Shown in pieces: positions 6,092 through 8,123 of a stretch of 8,123 nucleotides of DNA (position 1 is the first letter of the stretch; the number at the start of each line of letters is the position of its first letter). The translations under genes and the position numbers were made by a program. The stretch is from Kiritimatiellia bacterium (lineage in GTDB: Bacteria; Verrucomicrobiota; Kiritimatiellia; RFP12; UBA1067): positions 1 through 8,123 of the forward strand of contig JAFPYE010000124.1 in assembly GCA_017412325.1 (NCBI GenBank), in the 5' to 3' direction. Under the pieces are notes generated by a model. That model was not told the DNA's origin. It ran no database searches and saw only the letters and a program-made list of their open reading frames with translations.

Positions 6092-7059
6092 TTAATCCTC
6101 CCGATTCGAGGGTTGACGATTGGCCAGAAAACACAGGCTGCCACGCCGCGCAGCTTTGTGCCGGGGACCGTGCCCCAGTAGCGGCTGTCGAAGCTCATCT
6201 GCGCGGGATAGGAATTGTCGCCGCAGGCGAAATACTCGTCGGCGCCGAGCGTGACCGGGCCCGTCATCGGCCCGGCGTCGTAGCGCGGCGACGCCTCGCC
6301 CGCCGCGCCGGTCTCGGGCTTCAGCGACGGCTGGCGTTCGCCGTCGATGTAGACGGCCGCGTCCTTGATCTCCAGCGTGTCGCCGGGCGTCGCCGTCAGC
6401 CGCTTGATGTAGTGCGTCCCCTGCTGGAGCCCCGCGATGCCCGTCGTGGAGAAGATCATCACGTCGCCGCGCGCCGGCTTGCGGAAGTTCCACAGCCACC
6501 GGTTCACGAAAATGAAGTCGCCCTTCTTGACGCGCCCGCACCAGAGGAGGTCGCCCTTGTTCACCCGCGCGCCGTCCGCCGCGCGGAAGTCCATCGCGTC
6601 CGTCGGGATCTTCGCGACGCCGATGTGGTTCTCGTATTCGTTCTCCGCGACGAGCCCCATCAGCCAGCGGCCGAGCGCCTTCACGCCCTTCAGGTTCGTC
6701 TCGGGATGGTGCAGCGCGTTGGCGACCAGGAGGTCGTAGCAGCCGTCGCCCCGGCTCGCCACCCGCACCGTGCCGCTCCACGGCGCGCGGAACTCCTTGT
6801 ACGTCTCGCCCGTGAGCGCAAACTTGAAAAAGCTCAGCACCGGAAGGTCGAAGAGGCCGTCCGACCCCGGCTGCGCCGCCTCGGTGTAGTTGCCGTAGAG
6901 CGTTGGGCGCATCGAGCCCGTCGGGATGTTGAACGGCTCGTAGAAGTAGGCGCGGAAGCACATCGCGACCGAGATCGCGACGACGAGCGTATCGAGCCAT
7001 TCGCGCCCGATCGCCTGCCAGGACCCGCCCGGCGCCTCGCTCCGCTTCGCGTCGTCCAT
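6088..7059 (-). CDS. lepB: Signal peptidase I with large insertion
   Basis: This 323-residue membrane serine protease removes signal peptides from exported proteins on the outer face of the cytoplasmic membrane. One N-terminal membrane helix (about 22-38) precedes box B, PTGSMRPTL (46-54, nucleophile Ser49). Box C is VNRWLWNFRKPARGDVMIF (185-203), box D is YIKRLTATPGD (217-227, general base Lys219) and box E is GDNS then SFDSRYWGTVP (280-283 and 289-299). The catalytic Ser/Lys pair is therefore intact. About 130 residues separate box B from box C, far more than in compact family members, and form an extra domain containing FRAPWSGTVRV and a GD-rich stretch. The start at 7059 is preferred over an in-frame ATG at 7134. 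It has AGGAGA 9 nt upstream and lies 4 nt after the previous stop, whereas the longer form would add 25 residues read out of frame from the previous gene. The kinase gene overlaps its stop by 4 nt. Confidence 0.93.
   Translation of the reverse strand: MDDAKRSEAPGGSWQAIGREWLDTLVVAISVAMCFRAYFYEPFNIPTGSMRPTLYGNYTEAAQPGSDGLFDLPVLSFFKFALTGETYKEFRAPWSGTVRVASRGDGCYDLLVANALHHPETNLKGVKALGRWLMGLVAENEYENHIGVAKIPTDAMDFRAADGARVNKGDLLWCGRVKKGDFIFVNRWLWNFRKPARGDVMIFSTTGIAGLQQGTHYIKRLTATPGDTLEIKDAAVYIDGERQPSLKPETGAAGEASPRYDAGPMTGPVTLGADEYFACGDNSYPAQMSFDSRYWGTVPGTKLRGVAACVFWPIVNPRIGRIK
6097..6102 (-). promoter_or_regulatory. Ribosome binding site of the kinase gene, inside the end of the signal peptidase gene
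   Basis: GGGAGG on the minus strand lies 5 nt before the kinase ATG and within the last codons of the signal peptidase gene. With the ATGA stop/start overlap at 6088-6091, it decides the start and points to coupled translation. Confidence 0.75.
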
Positions 7060-7063
7060 CGAC

Positions 7064-8123
7064 TTACTTCTCCTGCACCTTCGCCGGCAGTTCGGCCACC
7101 ACGTCGTCCATCCGCTGCACGAGCGATAGCGCAATGTTCTGGATCGCCACGTCCTTCGCGTCGTCGCCCATCTTCGTCAGGATCGGACGGGCCTTCTCCA
7201 GCTCGGCGGCCAGCTTCTTCGCCTCGCTCGCGCTTTTCGCCTTGAACGCGGGGTCCGCGCAGCGGCGGAAGAGCGCATAGTGCTTGTAGACCTGCGTGAT
7301 GTTCGGATGCTGCTTCTGGACCTTTTCGGAGAACTCGGCGAGGTCGCGCTTCAGCGTCGGGAACCGCCGCGAGACCTCCTCGATGTCGTACAGCATCGCA
7401 CAGGGGGACGCGGCGCGCTCCGCCTTGATCGCATACAGGAGGTCGCCCTTGCGCTGCTCCAGCGCGTCGTAGAGCCGCTGCGACTCCGCCGCGACCTCTG
7501 GCTTCTTGCTGACAATCCCCTTCTTGAGCGTCATCGTAAACGGCGCGAGGCCCTTGCCGCCCGCAATGGCCGCGTCGAAGCCCTTGGTGTGCTTGACCTC
7601 GGTCACGTAGCCGTACCACGGACGCCACGCCGGCAGTTCCGCCGCCGCCTTCGCAATCGCGTCCTTGACCTCCTTGGTCGTCTTGTTCGCGACGTACTTG
7701 CCCTTGTAGAGCGCCTCCGTCCCCTCGGGCCCCATCACGTAGACGTAGGGCCGCTCGCCCTGGCAGTCCGGCGCGCCCTCGAACGTCACGAAACCGTAGA
7801 AGTTGAACGCATGGGCGATCACTTCATTCTTGACCGCGTCGTTTTCGTAGAGTTTCTTCTCGAGGTCCTCGTCGCTCAGGTCGTGGACGTTGTAGACGAC
7901 GACGATGTCGCGCGGAACCGGCTCAAAGTCCCAGTCGGTGCCGTGCCCGTTTGGATTGAGCGCCAGGTTCTGGATCCCGATTGTCGCCTTGACCTGCTCC
8001 GGCGCCTTGGCGGCGTCGATGTCCACGACGACGACGAAGCGCCCGCGCAGGTCGCTCGGACTGAGCCACCGCGCGTTCTTCGTGCCCTTGATGGAATCGA
8101 GGCCCGTCCACTTGACGAAGCCC
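7064..8123 (-). CDS. Uncharacterised protein with possible thioredoxin-like region, 5' end outside window
   Basis: The frame is open from the right edge of the window to the TAA at 7064-7066, giving at least 352 residues without an N-terminus. A GTG at 8024-8026 could be mistaken for the start. The 32 in-frame codons upstream of it are stop-free and end in LSPSDLRGRFVVVVDID, which reads like the first strand of a redoxin or TlpA-type thioredoxin fold, so the gene almost certainly continues. Later segments fit that fold: IVVVYNVHD, FNFYGFVTF, then RPYVYVMGPEGTEALYKGKY with a Pro at the expected cis-proline position. No CxxC redox pair is visible, so if it is a thioredoxin fold it is probably not a disulfide reductase. 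The C-terminal half (about from RPWYGYV onward) is Lys/Glu-rich and mostly helical, with no motif I recognise. It is the first visible gene of the operon, 4 nt before signal peptidase I. Coding status is firm; the fold assignment is tentative and the function unknown. Confidence 0.7.
   Translation of the reverse strand, partial: GFVKWTGLDSIKGTKNARWLSPSDLRGRFVVVVDIDAAKAPEQVKATIGIQNLALNPNGHGTDWDFEPVPRDIVVVYNVHDLSDEDLEKKLYENDAVKNEVIAHAFNFYGFVTFEGAPDCQGERPYVYVMGPEGTEALYKGKYVANKTTKEVKDAIAKAAAELPAWRPWYGYVTEVKHTKGFDAAIAGGKGLAPFTMTLKKGIVSKKPEVAAESQRLYDALEQRKGDLLYAIKAERAASPCAMLYDIEEVSRRFPTLKRDLAEFSEKVQKQHPNITQVYKHYALFRRCADPAFKAKSASEAKKLAAELEKARPILTKMGDDAKDVAIQNIALSLVQRMDDVVAELPAKVQEK
7069..7074 (-). 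promoter_or_regulatory. Ribosome binding site that sets the signal peptidase start
   Basis: AGGAGA on the minus strand lies 9 nt before the ATG at 7057-7059 and overlaps the final codons of the upstream gene. It supports the 323-residue form over an upstream ATG at 7134. Confidence 0.65.

Noticed and set aside
3650..6181. 843-residue plus-strand open frame opposite the kinase
   Set aside because: It is Arg/Leu/His-rich with no motif and mirrors the kinase and the end of the signal peptidase gene. High third-position GC leaves few stops on the opposite strand, so it is a shadow.
7060..7134. Upstream ATG at 7134 as start of signal peptidase I
   Set aside because: The extra 25 residues are Arg/Trp/Cys-rich and come from the overlapping end of the previous gene. 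The ATG at 7059 has a good ribosome binding site and the compact spacing seen elsewhere in the operon.
8024..8026. GTG as start of the rightmost gene
   Set aside because: It falls inside a hydrophobic beta-strand-like stretch, the 32 upstream codons are open and protein-like, and there is no good ribosome binding site just before it.

Overview
The window is a GC-rich bacterial segment (strong G/C preference at third codon positions) in which every supportable gene lies on the minus strand, so transcription runs from high to low coordinates. Gene order and protein style suggest a member of the PVC group, perhaps Kiritimatiellota or Lentisphaerota. The hints are a PknB-like membrane kinase with an HGD catalytic loop, a signal peptidase I with a large insert, and a PPi-type-lineage phosphofructokinase. 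This placement is inference from protein character, not from a marker gene.

Layout in order of transcription: (1) 8123-7064, a 5'-truncated protein with a possible thioredoxin-like N-terminal half and a helical C-terminal half; (2) 7059-6088, signal peptidase I; (3) 6091-3374, a 905-residue transmembrane Ser/Thr protein kinase; (4) 3372-1867, threonine ammonia-lyase with two C-terminal ACT-like domains; (5) 1862-867, a secreted Amidase_2-type N-acetylmuramoyl-L-alanine amidase with a LysM-like tail. The junctions are +4 nt, a 4-nt ATGA overlap, +1 nt and +4 nt, so these five genes look like one translationally coupled operon. (6) After a 97-bp gap holding a good sigma-70-type promoter (extended -10), a 6-phosphofructokinase starts at 767 and runs off the left edge of the window.

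Functionally the operon joins envelope work (protein export processing, sensing or signalling through a membrane kinase, peptidoglycan cleavage) to one amino-acid biosynthetic enzyme. The amidase has a signal peptide and is a plausible client of the signal peptidase. The kinase has a cytoplasmic catalytic domain and a long, probably extracytoplasmic region with no PASTA repeats, an 11-residue Met-rich tandem repeat, a CxxC pair and a coiled coil. I see no RNA genes, mobile elements or CRISPR arrays. No convincing novel multi-gene system stands out; the kinase's outer region and the signal peptidase insert are the most unusual parts. The only non-coding stretch is the 97-bp gap; no gene-free stretch exceeds 300 bases.
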